A stretch of DNA of 64,000 nt, from positions 12,366,270 through 12,430,269 of the forward strand of contig NW_004955466.1 in assembly GCF_000276665.1 (NCBI RefSeq), given 5' to 3'. Shown here in pieces: positions 34,135 to 46,278 of this stretch. Every line of letters begins with the position of its first letter. Position 1 is the first letter of the stretch. The stretch comes from Chinchilla lanigera. Taxonomy: Eukaryota > Chordata > Mammalia > Rodentia > Chinchillidae. A program made the translations under genes and the position numbers. The notes under the pieces were generated by a model. That model was not told the DNA's origin. It did not search any database and saw nothing but the letters and a program-made list of their open reading frames with translations.

Positions 34135-34300
34135 AAGAAAAGAATTGTGTTTATTACGTACCAGGGCCTGTTCCAAGAATCTCACATGTATAAATAACTC
34201 ATTCAATTCTTGCAAATCTTGGAAGTAAAGTAGTATTACAACTTCCGTTTTATACGTGGAGGTTTAGAGAGGTCAAGTGGACTGAGCCCAGTGGCACTCT
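34135..34300 (+). repeat. MIR SINE
   Basis: TGTTTATTACGTACCAGGGC, CCAAGAATCTCACATGTATA, ATAACTCATTCAATTCTTGC, then CTTCCGTTTTATACGTGGAG and GAGGTCAAGTGGACTGAGCC. This is the complete MIR order (tRNA-related, core, LINE-like 3' part) in plus orientation. Confidence 0.7.
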
Positions 34301-36097
34301 GTCCGCCAGTTAGGGAACAGGGTCTAGGCGACTGATAAAAATACATTTAGTTACAGAAGGTGGGTGGGTGTAGAGAAGGCATTGACAGAGTAGAGAGCAG
34401 ACAGCTCTTACCACCTCTCGGCCTGAGTGGGTGAGCGGAAGGAGCAGGCAGCAGAATGCAGGAGAGAGTGCTGTGTGAAGCCAGCTGTACCTTGCATGGC
34501 CTTTGAAGCATGGCAGCCTTGCAGAGAAGGAGCCAAGGGAGTACGCAACCTAAGCCCATCTGCCCCTCTGTACTCCAGGAGACCCTTCAGTGGCAGACCT
34601 GGGAAGGACGTCAAGTGTCCAAGAGCCTGTTGATGTCATTGACACAGCTGAGCACCAGGGCGGAGAGCAGGCCGCATGTGGCACATATCAGAGAGTAGTG
34701 GTAGCGTTGATATTTGAACCCACGTAGCCTACCTCTACCTTCATCTTCCCAACTGCTGCCGATACAGGAGAGGCCCTCCAGTGCACTGCAACTAGCACAT
34801 GATTGGAGTGTGCCCCGTAACTTATCTAAGAGGCTAACTCACTCAGCAAAAGATGGAACAGCTTCACACGCTGCCAGTGTGTGTACTGATGGCAAAAGAA
34901 CTGGCACAACCATGTTGACTTCATCACTGGCGAATTGTGCCTCCTTCATCCAGAAAGGATCGTAAGCTGCTGGACTCACCCTCTCCATCATTAATCACGT
35001 GTCCATCTCCACATTTTAGATAGCGCAAAAATCTAGCGATTTCTCTCCAATTATATATGCATTCTTATTGTTGCATCCTCTTGTTGATTATCCAAAAAGA
35101 ATTATAGTTGATCTGCAGTTGAAAGTTGTGAAATGTTAAATTGCTCCTCTCAGTTTCCAACCTGGAGGGAGAGCACACATATTGAGGTGAAGGCAGAATT
35201 GAATTTTATAAGCAATAACCAAATACTCCAGGAATGATATAAATATTTTGGTATTACAGTTTGTAGTTTGGATTCTTTTTGACAGACCAGGAAAGTCCTG
35301 GAGTTCTGTGTGATTTTTCTAGAGAAGGAAAATGAGCACAAGGAAGTTTTGGCTTTGGGTGAAAAGTAACTGAGGAGGAACTGTGAGCCCCATCCTGGGA
35401 AAGGGGTCTGAAGGCAGATCTCATCTCAGAGCGCTCGTCGAGGGGGCGGCCCAAAGGGAACGCATAGTCTCAGAGAGGCAGAAGAGGAAATGGAGTAGGA
35501 CAGCACCAGTGCTGTGTTAGAAAGATATGCAAGCCTTTGATGTTCTGTTTTAAGCTTTGCAGCTCAAAAAAAATGCCAGTGGGTGTAAGGAATCAGTGTC
35601 AAATACGACCATATAAGTTGTGATTTCTATTGAAGTTCCAAAAGCAAAGAGTAATGTAAAAAGCCAGGTATAACACTCTTTAACATCTTCCAATTGCATG
35701 TGCTAACATCATTGCTCCACAGCTCGGGAGGAATAAAAACCCCTGGGATTGACAGGGCAGATTTTCTTTCAGTGAAGGAGCTTACTCCACAAGGAAAACT
35801 ACAGTGCTATACCTAAAGACCTTTCCTCTCAATTAGAGAAATGTAAAGCAGAGTATGAAACTGTGATTCACTCTCCTTTTTGAGATGAAAGCTACATTAA
35901 ATTGCCAAGAATGTGGGGAACTGCTTTGGTGATCTGGACCACAAAGCCATTTTAAGGATTGCTCAGGGGTCAGAATAGCACCAATCAGCAGAATGTCTCA
36001 AACAGCCAGTGCCTTCGAGACTTGGCAATTCACATGGCCAGGCAGGGGAGCGAGGTGGGCTGCAGAACAGGATTCTCTGGCCTGAGAAGGCATTTCT

Positions 36098-36190
36098 TTT
36101 TTTTTTGGTTTTTCTCTGGTACCGGGAACCGAACTCACGACCTTGCGCTTGCCAGGCAGGCGCTTTTGCCGCTGAGCTAAATCCCCAGCC
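36098..36190 (-). mobile_element. ID SINE, full-length, antisense, low divergence
   Basis: T-run, GGTTTTTCTCTGGTACCGGG, AACCGAACTCACGACCTTGC, GCTTGCCAGGCAGGCGCTTT, GCCGCTGAGCTAAATCCCCA. A 17-bp duplication CCTGAGAAGGCATTTCT (36081-36097) is repeated at 36191-36207 with one mismatch (AACG for AAGG). Close to the shared sequence of the other window copies, so probably among the younger ones. Confidence 0.95.
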
Positions 36191-37954
36191 CCTGAGAACG
36201 CATTTCTACCTTCCCACCCTTCCTCCTTCTTTTAGGAGGAAGATGTTGCCAGCTGCTTTGCATGCAGACAAAGACAGAAAATAATTTTGAAGCACATTTT
36301 CCTTCTCTCTCTCTTTTTTTTTTTTTAACAAAAGCCTAGCTTTGTTGCTCTTCTTTGGTAGCATTTGTGAATGAGTAGGTATTGTGGTCTTGGGTAAGGG
36401 TGGCTGAGCTGCTGGGGCCGGCCCTGGACCAACCTCCCGAGATGGACTGCTTCCTTGGGAGGGGCTATTCATCTGAACCCAAAGAAATGATTGCTAAGAG
36501 GGCAGTGCCTGGCTTTCCATCTCTGGAGCAGGTAGTGCAGTGGGAAAGGGAGGGAATGTCCTGCCTTGATGAGGAATTCTCTTCAGCATTCATGGCAGTG
36601 GCCAGAAAGAACAGAGGCCTCGCCGTAGCCCTTTGCTCTCCACCTACCTCTGGGGAAGGCTTTTCCAGCTGAGCTACGCTTCTCCTCCCATTAGCCTGTC
36701 TTCTCAGTTAACTTCTCTGTGCTCATAGCTGTGAAGACACATGAAGGCTTCCCAGTGTCTCATCTGAGAGGGCTTCGTCCTGGGACGCAGATGAGTGAAG
36801 GAATGACAGAAAAGCCTGACCCTACGTGTGCTGGCTGGCCTGGCAGGGAGCCCATCTACTGACCATAAATACTGGGAGTGGACAGTCCAGCCCTGAGGAG
36901 GTGCCCAGCTCAGTCCCTGTGGTACCTATGGGAGCCAGAAACCTTGCCCAGCTTCTGTGCACCTGGAAATGATTCCTCAAGAACACCCCACCAAGTGGTC
37001 ACCAGCAGCTGGAAGGAGGCAGCTAGAGAAGCACTGGTTAACCTGTGCAAAAATACAGATAGATAGGAGAATTAAACGCCAGCATTGTATAGAACAGTAG
37101 GATGACGGTAGTTGACAATAATTTGTTATACATTTAGAGCTAGAAGGAAGGATTTTGAATGTTCCCAACACATAAACAGTAAATGTTTGCAGTAGTGGAT
37201 ATGCTAGTTACCCTGATTTATTCATTACACATTGTAAACAAGTACCAAAATATCATACTAACCCCCATAAATATGTACAGTTATGTGGCAATTAATAAAA
37301 GGAATATTCAGCCAGCATCCCTCAACGTTAGTTTGCGTGGCAGTGGTATCTATTGCATTGGACTCACTCTTCAGACACCTGAGGAGCCCAAACAATTCCA
37401 GGACAGAGAATGGGAAGGGCCTTGGCTTTGGATCAGTCCTGCTATTACTGCCATATGGAGGGTTCAGCCTCACAACTAGGAAATACTAGTGTTCATTATT
37501 TGCACTCCAAATTTTATAGGTTATTCCTTGTTTATAGAGCATGTAACCCTCACTCTCATAAAAGATTTTCTATTCATAAAATTGTTTGTAAAAAATGAAA
37601 AGGATAGACATTTTACCCTGAGGCAAGTGATTTGAGTGATTGGATACAAGTAGTGGGTAATTGGATTAAGTTTTAATTTTTTAAAATGAAAAATCCATGG
37701 AACAGAAGGCAAAGAAAGAAATTCTTTGTGATACTTGTGTCTTTTAGGTTACTTATTTGAAATTTGATTCAATAATTGCCAGGTTCCACCTGTGAAGCTT
37801 TTCGCTGGCCTTGAAGTTCTCCAGCCACCACTTGTGGGAAGCAAGGTGATGTCACCTGGCACAGATACCTGAAGCTGACATCACAGTGAGCATCTTTCCG
37901 CTTACCTAGTGGCGGAAGTGCACCGCCTTGAGCAGGTGTGGTTGGAGCACCTGG

Positions 37955-38014
37955 GTTGCAGTAGAGCTCTGCTTTGTTTGCAGTAGTGGATGTTGCAGTA
38001 GAGCTCTGCTTTGT
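37955..38014 (+). repeat. 37-bp-period direct duplication
   Basis: GTTGCAGTAGAGCTCTGCTT occurs at 37955 and again at 37992, with the following TGT also shared (23 bp identical). The spacer TTGCAGTAGTGG itself resembles the repeat start. The unit contains the palindrome AGAGCTCT. Only two copies; no coding meaning. Confidence 0.8.
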
Positions 38015-40245
38015 GATTTGCAACTGATGAATGAGGCACAACCCAAGTAGGAGTCAAAGAGAAGCATATACATTTCCATGAGATTGTTAGGTCAAAGAGA
38101 AAGCTGGAGTATTAGGATTTAGGGACTAGGGAACTGGGTTGAATTATATGTTTACACACTGTGCAGGGGTAAAAGATTCACCAACTCTGCTTTGAACAAT
38201 TTAGAGAATAGTTTCTGTCACTAGCATGAGAAGAGTCTCGAGCCCCATAGCTCCCTCTTTTGCTCCCTTAAATTGGAGGACAAATTGTGATCCTTTTTTG
38301 AGGTGACCTTGAGGCTCTATCTGGCCTTTTATGTAAGAGTTCGATGGAAGCAAATGTTCAGCCCTGATGTGTGTGTCAAGCAAGGACTTTTCCTCCTGTA
38401 CAGTGGAGATCACATGGGAGATTGTAGGAGACAAACTGCAAAGCCCCTCGAGGAGCTGATGAGATACACTGCTGTTTACTAGCACCTGCTGGAGGGTCTG
38501 ACCCACACGAGTCCCAGTGCAATGGCATTTATGGGTCTACCGAGTCAGCACAATGCCAGTTTCAGCACACCGTCCCTCAAGGCTCTTGTAACATTTTGCT
38601 TGCAGTGTTCTGGAGACCAACAGTTACTGATCGTACACGTTGGTGGTACCAGGATAATTACGGTCCATTCACCTTGGGCCTAGCTCCACCTGTGCTCTAT
38701 AGCATTTTCATCAGAACTTAGCCTGTAAGACTTGAACTTGAGATAAGACAGGATTAGAAAATACCACCAGAGCAAATGTCACTGGAGGCTTTAATAATCA
38801 GCCACCCAAAGGCTGTTGATGCCTGAAGATTTCATCCACTAAGAAGGCAATTCCACGGTTTGTGGAGGAAGTCAAACCCTTCAATCTTCCAACTTCTCTT
38901 TGCTCCCAGATGCAGAGGGGTGCCAGTGGCTCTTTGTTAGCACTTGGTGCTGAGCACTTTTCCTGTACTCGTATCTCACTTTTCTTTTTATTTTTAACAA
39001 GCATCTGAATGCTTCCCCTGTGTGGTGTATTGTGCTACATATAGTAGACGACACAGGGAGCAAGGTAAGGGTTTCCTAGCTTGCGGGGAGTAATTGCTTC
39101 CATTCAGGAGTGAGGGAGTCAAACACATGACCACACACTGAACTAATTGTGTTTGTGATCAATGGATGAGGGCAAAACAGATGTTATGGGAGTGGAGGAC
39201 TTGTCTGGTTATGTAACGGAGGACTTGCACCAGTTTGGAGAATCAGGAGAGGTTTTTAGAATGAAGGATGTTTAAGCTGGACTTTGAAGGGTGAACAGGA
39301 ATAGCTTAGGCAAAATAATAGTGAGAAACATTTACATCAGAAAGATTAGCATGTGCAAAGGCCAGGGGCAGTAAGATCATGAAGAGACTTGATGGGCTTT
39401 AGTTATTATTGTTTTTCCTCAATGAATGAGTAACCTTCAAAATATGTTACACATCACAGTCACATGAGTTAACATACATTTTGGAGGTGTGGTCTTGGCA
39501 CTGTGGAGAGATGTCAGGGCATGGAGGAGATGGAGATTGCTCAAGCTCTGTAGAGGAGAAGAAAGGAAGTAGGTGGATGGCAGAGGTGCTTGGAAGGTAA
39601 TGTAGGATCTGGAGATTAATTAGGTCTGGGGATGCGGGTTTGGTGGGTGGGTAGGGGTGGGGGGAGTGATGGCAAGCTGAGGAATGGATATGATGACTCT
39701 GAGATTCTTTGGTATAAGTAGAGGTATTCAGTGGATCATTCAGCAGATAGTCTCCAGCACATAGACACTGTTGGTTGGATAATGCATTAAACATTTTCAA
39801 CTCTTCCCCCCGTCTTGGATCCCACAGGAGAATAAATCAGCAATGCTGTCTTTGCCAGTCACTCTTGTAGACCTCAGTAATCATGACTGAACTTCTAGCC
39901 AGTGAAACAATGGGAAAGCACATTATTGAACGCTTGACTTTTCTAATCAAAGGAACAGATGCAAGAGGGAAGTTCTCTCATTACTCCTTGTCACATTATC
40001 CTGTCTTAAGTGTGAATATGATGCCTGGAGCTGCATAACCAGGTGGTGACCATGAGAATGAAGAGCCAGTGAGTGAGAATGGCTAAGTGTAGATACAGGA
40101 GGTGTCTTGATCCTTGATGGTTTTGCTGAGTTAGTGAATGAACCCTGAGACCAATCACTCCTAGACATATTACATAAATTATAAATGTCTTTAAAGTTTA
40201 AGGTACAGTTGGGCATTCTGTTACTTGCAGCCAAAAGTATTCTTT

Positions 40246-40381
40246 GGCCAGGTGTTAGGATACAGACATGTAATCCCAGTACTTGAGAGGCTGAGGCAGG
40301 AGGATTGCAAGTTGAAGGCAAACTTGGGCTAAATAGTAAGTTCAAGGCTGCACTGGACTACTTAGTGAGAATGCATCTTAA
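40246..40381 (+). mobile_element. B1 SINE, sense
   Basis: GGCCAGGTGTTAGGATACAG, ATGTAATCCCAGTACTTGAG, AGGCTGAGGCAGGAGGATTG, then the duplicated AACTTGGGCTAAATAGTAAG / GCTGCACTGGACTACTTAGT block. Target-site duplication AAAAGTATTCTTT at 40233-40245 and 40382-40394, exact. The right copy abuts the L1 at 40395. Confidence 0.93.
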
Positions 40382-41224
40382 AAAAGTATTCTTTAATAAC
40401 AGTTTTATTGAGATATAATTAACATACCATAAAGTTCATTCATTCTTGTACATGTTAAATTCAGTGGTTTTTCGTATGTTCATAAAGCTGCACAATCATC
40501 GCTACTTTCTAATTTCAGAATATTTTTGCTACCCTAAAAAAAAACCCTATAACCATTAGCAATTTCTCTCACATTTTCCCTTCACCCAGCTCCCTTCATC
40601 TAACTCCACTGATTCTGTCTCTATAGTTTTATCTATTTCATGTAATGGACTTAGATAATATGTGGTCTTTTGTGACTGATTTCTTTTCATTTAGCATAAT
40701 GTTTTAAAGGTTCATCCACACTGTGTCAGGTAGGCATTAATCCACTGTTTTTTATGGCTGAATCATATTCTATTGTATGGATATATCACATTTTATTTGT
40801 CCATTTGTCATTTGATTGTTTCTACTTTTTGTCTACTATGATTGTTGCATTTGATTATTGCATTGTTTCTACCTTTTGTCTATTATGAACAATGTTGCTA
40901 TGCAGATTCATGTAAAGATTTTGTGTGAATGTGTATTTTCATTTCTCTTGGGTATATTCCTAGGAGTGGGATAACTTGTCATACAGTTATCTTATGATGA
41001 ACGTTTTGATGAACTTCCAGAGTGGTTTTTCCAAGCTACCAGCATCATTCTACATTCTTACCAGCAATGTATAAGGCTTTTAATTCCTTCAAATTCTTAC
41101 CAACACTTCATGCTATCATTTTTATTTTAGCCATTGAATTAATTATAAAACAATATGTCATGTGGTCTTCATTTGCATTTTCCTGATGGCTAATGACACT
41201 GAGCCTTTTTTCCTGCTTATTCAC

Positions 41225-42518
41225 TGCTGTGGTTTGAATGTATGTGTTTGTATCAGTCAGCTCTCCTGTCACTGGGACCAAGTATGTGACACACGTGACT
41301 TAATGCAGCAGAGGCTTATTTAGTTTATGGTTTCAGAGGATTCAGTCCATGGCTGGCTGGATCCAAAGCAGGAACATTATGGTAGAAGAGCATGGCAGAA
41401 CAAGTTCATCACACCTGTGAAAGAGAACAGAGGAATAATGCCGGAGATGAAGGGGCCACAGCTCAGATATACTGCCTAAGGTCCAGGCTTATAACTGACC
41501 CAGACACACCCAGAAATGTGCTTTACTAATCCTCTACATAACTCTCAAGCTGATCAAGTTGACAATCCAACTTAACTGGCACATTTCACCCCTTATCAAC
41601 TTCATAACAAAACACATCTCCTTCAACTATACTAAATCTCTAAATGAACCCAGGATTCTAATTCCATGAAACATGATATAACTAGCCCATGTATAGCTTA
41701 ACATACACTAACACTTTCCTCAAAGGTTCAACAGTTCTAACAGTGCTCAAAAGTCCAGGTCTAAAGTCTCCTCTGAGTCTCTAGGCAAACTCAGTTGTGA
41801 GCCCTATAAAATTCAAAAAGCAAGTTAATTAATTCCAATATACAATGGTACAGAGTAAACATTCCTATTCTAAGTGGGAGAAACAGCAGAAAAGAATAGG
41901 ACTAAAGCAAAACCAAAACCCAAAAGGACAAACAGCTGGATCCAAGGAAGAAACATCATGACAGAGGGTGTGGCAGAGCTTAATTCATAGTGGCTGAGGA
42001 GCAGGGGGGGAGACCAGTGCTACAGAGGAAGGGGCCAGGGGCCAGATATAGTTCCCAAGGTCATGTGCCTCCATGACCCACCCAGACACATCCAGAAGTG
42101 TGCTTTACTAATCTCCCATATTGCTCTGAAACCTATAAATTTAACAATACAGCTTAACTATCACAGGGTTCTCCCCAAATTCATGTGTTGTAATTTCAAT
42201 CCCAAGATGTTAGAACTAAGAGATGGGGCCTTTCCTGGGTGATTACATCATGAGGGCTTGGCTTTCAGGAAGGGGACTGGTGATTTGATAAAAGGGCTGG
42301 AAGGAGTTAACGCTTCTGCCTTCTACTGTCTGAGGACAGAGCATCATTCCCGTAGAGGATTCAGGAAAGGGCAGAAGAGATGGGGCCCTCATCAGACACT
42401 GAGCTGTTAGCACCTTGAGCTCGGACGTCTAGTCTTCACAACTGTGAGAAAGAAATTTAGGTTCTGTACAAATTACGGTTTTAGGTGTTTGTTAGAACCG
42501 TATGGATAGACTAGGACA
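41225..42518 (+). mobile_element. MaLR-type solo LTR (MLT/MST-like), interrupted
   Basis: Old LTR of the mammalian apparent LTR retrotransposon group, beginning TGCTGTGGTTTGAATGTATG (41225-41248) and continuing after the inserted element at 42166 with CCCCAAATTCATGTGTTGTA, GATGGGGCCTTTCCTGGGTG, GATTACATCATGAGGGCTTG, ATAAAAGGGCTGGAAGGAG, CACCTTGAGCTCGGACGTCT, CACAACTGTGAGAAAGAAAT, ending GATAGACTAGGACA. No internal region is attached, so it is a solo LTR inside LINE-1. Confidence 0.82.
41249..42165 (-). mobile_element. MTE-like rodent MaLR element, antisense, inserted in the LTR
   Basis: 917 bp element: LTR (41249-41583, TGTATCAGTCAGCTCTCCTG ... CTTAACTGGCACA), a shortened internal part (41584-~41935, including CCTCAAAGGTTCAACAGTTC and CAAAAGTCCAGGTCTAAAGT), and a partial second LTR copy (~41936-42165) that repeats GCTGGATCCAA..., GTGTGGCAGAGC..., TGTGCTTTACTAATC. 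Flanked by the imperfect 5-bp duplication GTGTT (41244-41248) / GGGTT (42166-42170), 5 bp being the size expected for this retroelement group. No coding capacity. Confidence 0.8.
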
Positions 42519-42700
42519 TTTGTATATCTATTTTGAGAAACATCTATTGAAATTCTTGGCAAGTAAGGTGATGCTTTTCATATCACTTTTAAAAAGCTGA
42601 ATAAGTATTTCAATATTTGGTCAGGTTTCCCATCCTGAACAGTCTTGTTAAGCACCACTTAAAATGTACCCCGAATCCAGAGCACTTATTATCTCTTAAT

Positions 42701-44484
42701 CCTCACACTAATTGGATGTAGATTTGGCAACGTGCCTCTATTTGCTTACAGGTCACATGCCTATCTTCATTGGTGCCATTTGTCTCAGAGCCCTTCGCCT
42801 GCTGTGAGCCCACCCTTGAGTTGAGCCCTGCCCCTGAGCTGCCACCTTTCCCAGGTAGGCTTACTGGCCTGTTTTGCAGTTGAACCAGCCACACCGACCT
42901 GTTCCCTCATGTCATTTCAGCCCAGATGCCAACCTTAGGGTCCCCTTAGGTCAGGAAAACAAAATAAGATTGTTTCCCTTTTCTGATGGCTTTAGTTCAT
43001 TTCTCAAAATCTGTTTTGGTATCTTCCTAGGGATGTCAAGTGTCATGGTTTAGAGGAAGACATGGCTTATTTTATAAACAAGACTTTGCAGCATTTTTTT
43101 TTTAAGGTGGTGCTTGCACTATGTAACCACTGGCTGATTATTGAGTTACTGGGTAGCCAGTCAATTCTGCTGAGTTTTATACATTATTATAGGGTCAGAT
43201 GGAAAGTCAAGGTCACTGACTAGAATGAAGGGTTTAACTGTCAGTGGGTTGTGTCTAATCAATAACCAACGCAAACAGTTTGCGCACATGTAATCAGGTA
43301 GGCTTAGCAGACATTTATTGAGCTTTTACCACTGGGCATCATAGTAGACCCTAGGGATACAGAATTATGCAAAAGATGATTCCTGCTTTTGAAAATCTTG
43401 TAGTCTGGAGATGTGAAGTCTACATGTAGATAGCTGACATTGTCTGAGAAAGTTTGAGAACTTTTAGAAGCCTGTTATTATCTGGACTCAGACGCAGGTC
43501 TGTCTCTAAGATCCTGGGGGAGAAGATTCGATAAAGGAAAGGTTTGAGGAGCCTTTCAGCCGCCCAAAGTGTGGGGCTTGGGTGGGGTAACTCTCGATAT
43601 GGAGGACTTAGTGAGAGTCACAGAGCTGGGAGAGGTGTTCTGGGTTTTTGAGCAACAATAAAGGGACATGTTTTCCTGGAGCCAATGGTTATGTGTGATT
43701 TTACAAGACAGGAAGCTGAAAAATACATCAGGATGACATGTCAGGTGCCCTTGAATTTTATTCCATGGTATTTGGAACTTGTGATGGTGCTGGTGGAACT
43801 GATGATAACTTTTGGATGGCGTTTTAAAAAGATTAGTCGGTGTTTTGTCGGAAGAACTTGAGTAGTTGAGAGCTTAGACATAGAGGAAACATAGGAGACT
43901 TTTGACATAACTGCAGCCTTTTTGAGTTATAACCAGCACAGTTACCCCTGAGTAACTCAGTGTTTTTTTCTGCATAATTTCTGAGTAAATTATAAGTAGG
44001 TAAACCATTAGAGTCAGATGTGGGGTTTTACATTAGAACCTTCCTCCACAATGGGCCTGACTCTAATATTGTCTTAAGACAAATCAGGTACAATTTCAGT
44101 CAGGATGATGTCACTTTTGTCCTAACCCATACATGTACCCCTCTTTCTGACCCAAGTTGTGGGGTTCCAGCTGGTCTTGCTGGCCCTGGGACCATGCTTC
44201 TGTACATGAGTCTTTTAATAAATTGCACTCCTTGTGTACAACACTAGATCTGTCTGCCCCTCTGGTCTCACAGCACCTTGGGGCCAGTCCTGTACACTAG
44301 AACTGGGTGGTTCCAAAAGAGATATTTAGCTACAATTTTAGTTGTAAGATTTTTTTTTAGTGAGAGCAAAGGAACAAGTTGATGGGCTCTTGCTGGTATG
44401 AAGATAAAGCCAGACAGCCAAGAATTTCCCATAGTGGAAAGTTATTGATTTATTATGTATATTAAATAAAAAATGATTAGATCT
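42701..44484. other. Intergenic sequence, unassigned
   Basis: A possible ancient MIR/L2-type piece near 43300-43430 (GACATTTATTGAGCTTTTAC, CTAGGGATACAGAATTATGC). Otherwise no repeat or gene recognised; frames of 60-75 codons have no family match. Confidence 0.4.
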
Positions 44485-44670
44485 GAGCCAGATATTGGTG
44501 CACATATTTATACTTCTAGAACTCTGGGAGGTTGAGTCAGGAGGATCACAAACTCAAGCCCAGCCTGGTTAATTCAAGAATTTAGCAACACTGTTTGGAA
44601 AAAAAAAATTCTGGGGCTATACCTCATTGTAAGGGCCTGGGTTGAATCCTCAGTATTAGGAAAAAGAGAG
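44485..44670 (+). mobile_element. B1-ID dimeric SINE, sense
   Basis: B1 part GAGCCAGATATTGGTGCACA, GGTTGAGTCAGGAGGATCAC, AAGCCCAGCCTGGTTAATTC, then an A-run and an ID part TCTGGGGCTATACCTCATTG, GGGCCTGGGTTGAATCCTCA. Target-site duplication TGATTAGATCT (44474-44484) / TGATTGCATCT (44671-44681). Same 5'-B1, 3'-ID order as at 8566 and 45424. Confidence 0.88.
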
Positions 44671-45423
44671 TGATTGCATCTGGTCATACACAGATGACCA
44701 CAGATCTGTGTATCCACAGATCACCTCTGAATTACAAGAAGTTTTCAGTATAGATGTGAGATGTTCAATGGCTGGAAAGTGCTCTGACACCCCTGGACAT
44801 CAGTGATACATGTTTGTACCCGCAAGGCAAGACAGGATACAGGACCTGGTAAACTATTGGCACTTAACAATCCTCTAGGAGTAATTCAAAGTCGTTAAAG
44901 AGAAGATGAACTGTGACAGGGACAAAAAGAATGAGAATAAGCAATCCAGAGAAACCAGGAGGCCATCATTAAAAATCCTTTGAGTGGAGGAAGGTGAATA
45001 AAAGACACTGAAACCAGCCTGACTTATGATGGTCTGTCTTAAGATTTTCAGCTTTATGTTGGTATTGACTTGCAACACATTCAAAAGAAACCACACGTGG
45101 AACTTTGGAGTTTGGTCTTTCCCCAGCCCAGAGGTGTGGGACCCTACCCTTTCCAGGCAGGTTGGGCCGGGACAGGGAGCCTCAGTCCCCATCAGGCAGG
45201 CGATCATGAGGGAGCGGTGTGCCCAGCTGTGATGTTCAGTAGTTTAGGTGTCTTACATACATTTTCATTTATAGACTTTTGAATTTACAAAAGGTTCATC
45301 AGGATGCAACTGTGTCCTAAGTTGAGGAGCATTTGTACAACGTGTTAAGGCCACTGAGGTGCGAATTGCAAGGGCAGAGCCAGACCTACGTACCTTAGAG
45401 GAGCCTCTCCCCTTCCCCTCACC

Positions 45424-45598
45424 GAGCCAGGCCCTTCTACTGAGCTACATCTCCATCCCCTTTATTTTTTCATTTTGAGACAGGGTCTTGCTAAGTTGCC
45501 AAATTGCCCAAGCTAGGTTTAAATTTGCAATCCTACACCAGGCTCCCAGGGTGCTGGGATTACAGGCGTGCACCAGCATGCCTAGCTGAAGGGGTTTT
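45424..45598 (-). mobile_element. B1-ID dimeric SINE, antisense
   Basis: A short ID portion (GCCCTTCTACTGAGCTACAT, CTCCATCCCC) followed by B1: TTTTGAGACAGGGTCTTGCT, AAGCTAGGTTTAAATTTGCA, GTGCTGGGATTACAGGCGTG, CACCAGCATGCCTAGCT. Ends are approximate; no certain target-site duplication. Confidence 0.82.
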
Positions 45599-45944
45599 AT
45601 TGACAAGGATTTAAAGAAGACATGAAGTGGTTTTGGAATGGTTAATTCCTGATGATCTGGTTTCCTGTTCACTATTCAACAAAAGTTAGCCAGTGTTTAT
45701 TCTAAATGAAACCAAGAACGGGTTTGGTTGGATTGAGGGAAGCATTTGCAAGGCATGAAGCTATGGACAAAGCCAGTACTCCAAGTGTTTGGGAATTGCT
45801 AGAGCAAAGAAGTGTTGTCAGCTGGTGTCTACTGAAGTGGTATTTGCCTGGAACAGTGTTTGTCTTTATGTCTACATTTATATTAATTGTCAATTATACA
45901 GTCAGATTTCACACAGAAATATCTGTTTGACTTATCAACTACTG

Positions 45945-46250
45945 TGTTGATAAGAAATCACCCCAGAACTTAGTGATTCAAGAGTTAAGCCTTCTTCTGT
46001 ATGCCCTGGGAATTGTCTTGGCTCAGCCAGAAGCATTTCATTCCGGGTCTGTCTTGAGTTACCTTCAGAAGAGTCATCTTGAACATTGTTCACTCGTATT
46101 ATCTGGGGCTGGAGGGGAATGGGGCATCAGCTGGAACTCCACATGGCCTCACCATGTGGCCAAGTGTCACTACCACAAGACTGCGGGGTTTGAGAGCAGC
46201 TGTCCCAGAGGTAGAAAGTGGGATTTCTCTACTTCTTAAAGCTTGGGCCT
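45945..46250 (+). repeat. Ancient mammalian MER-type repeat fragment
   Basis: TAAGAAATCACCCCAGAACT, TAGTGATTCAAGAGTTAAGC, TATTATCTGGGGCTGGAGGG, ACATGGCCTCACCATGTGGC parallels a common mammalian interspersed element whose name I cannot give with confidence. The same family recurs at 56555-57080. Confidence 0.5.
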
Positions 46251-46278
46251 GGAAAGTAATACTTATTTTGGTCAAAAA

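Larger units (their letters stand above)
34301..40245. other. Intergenic sequence between MIR and B1
   Basis: Holds one full ID (36098-36190), a short direct duplication (37955-38014), and a possible ancient repeat piece near 39265-39385 (AAGATTAGCATGTGCAAAGG, CCAGGGGCAGTAAGATCATG). The rest is unassigned. No frame shows a domain; overlapping frames at 34347-34698 on both strands reflect composition only. Confidence 0.45.
40395..42700 (-). mobile_element. LINE-1 3' region, antisense, split by nested LTR insertions
   Basis: Left part 40395-41224: AACAGTTTTATTGAGATATA, ACATACCATAAAGTTCATTC, CAGTGGTTTTTCGTATGTTC, AACCCTATAACCATTAGC, GGCTGAATCATATTCTATTG, TTCTCTTGGGTATATTCCTA, TTGCATTTTCCTGATGGC. 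The consensus resumes after the LTR at 42519 with TTTGTATATCTATTTTGAGA and AACATCTATTGAAATTCTTGG, exactly the next part of the L1 text. Together these show a single LINE split by insertion at 41224/42519. The right end is soft (~42700). Confidence 0.85.
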
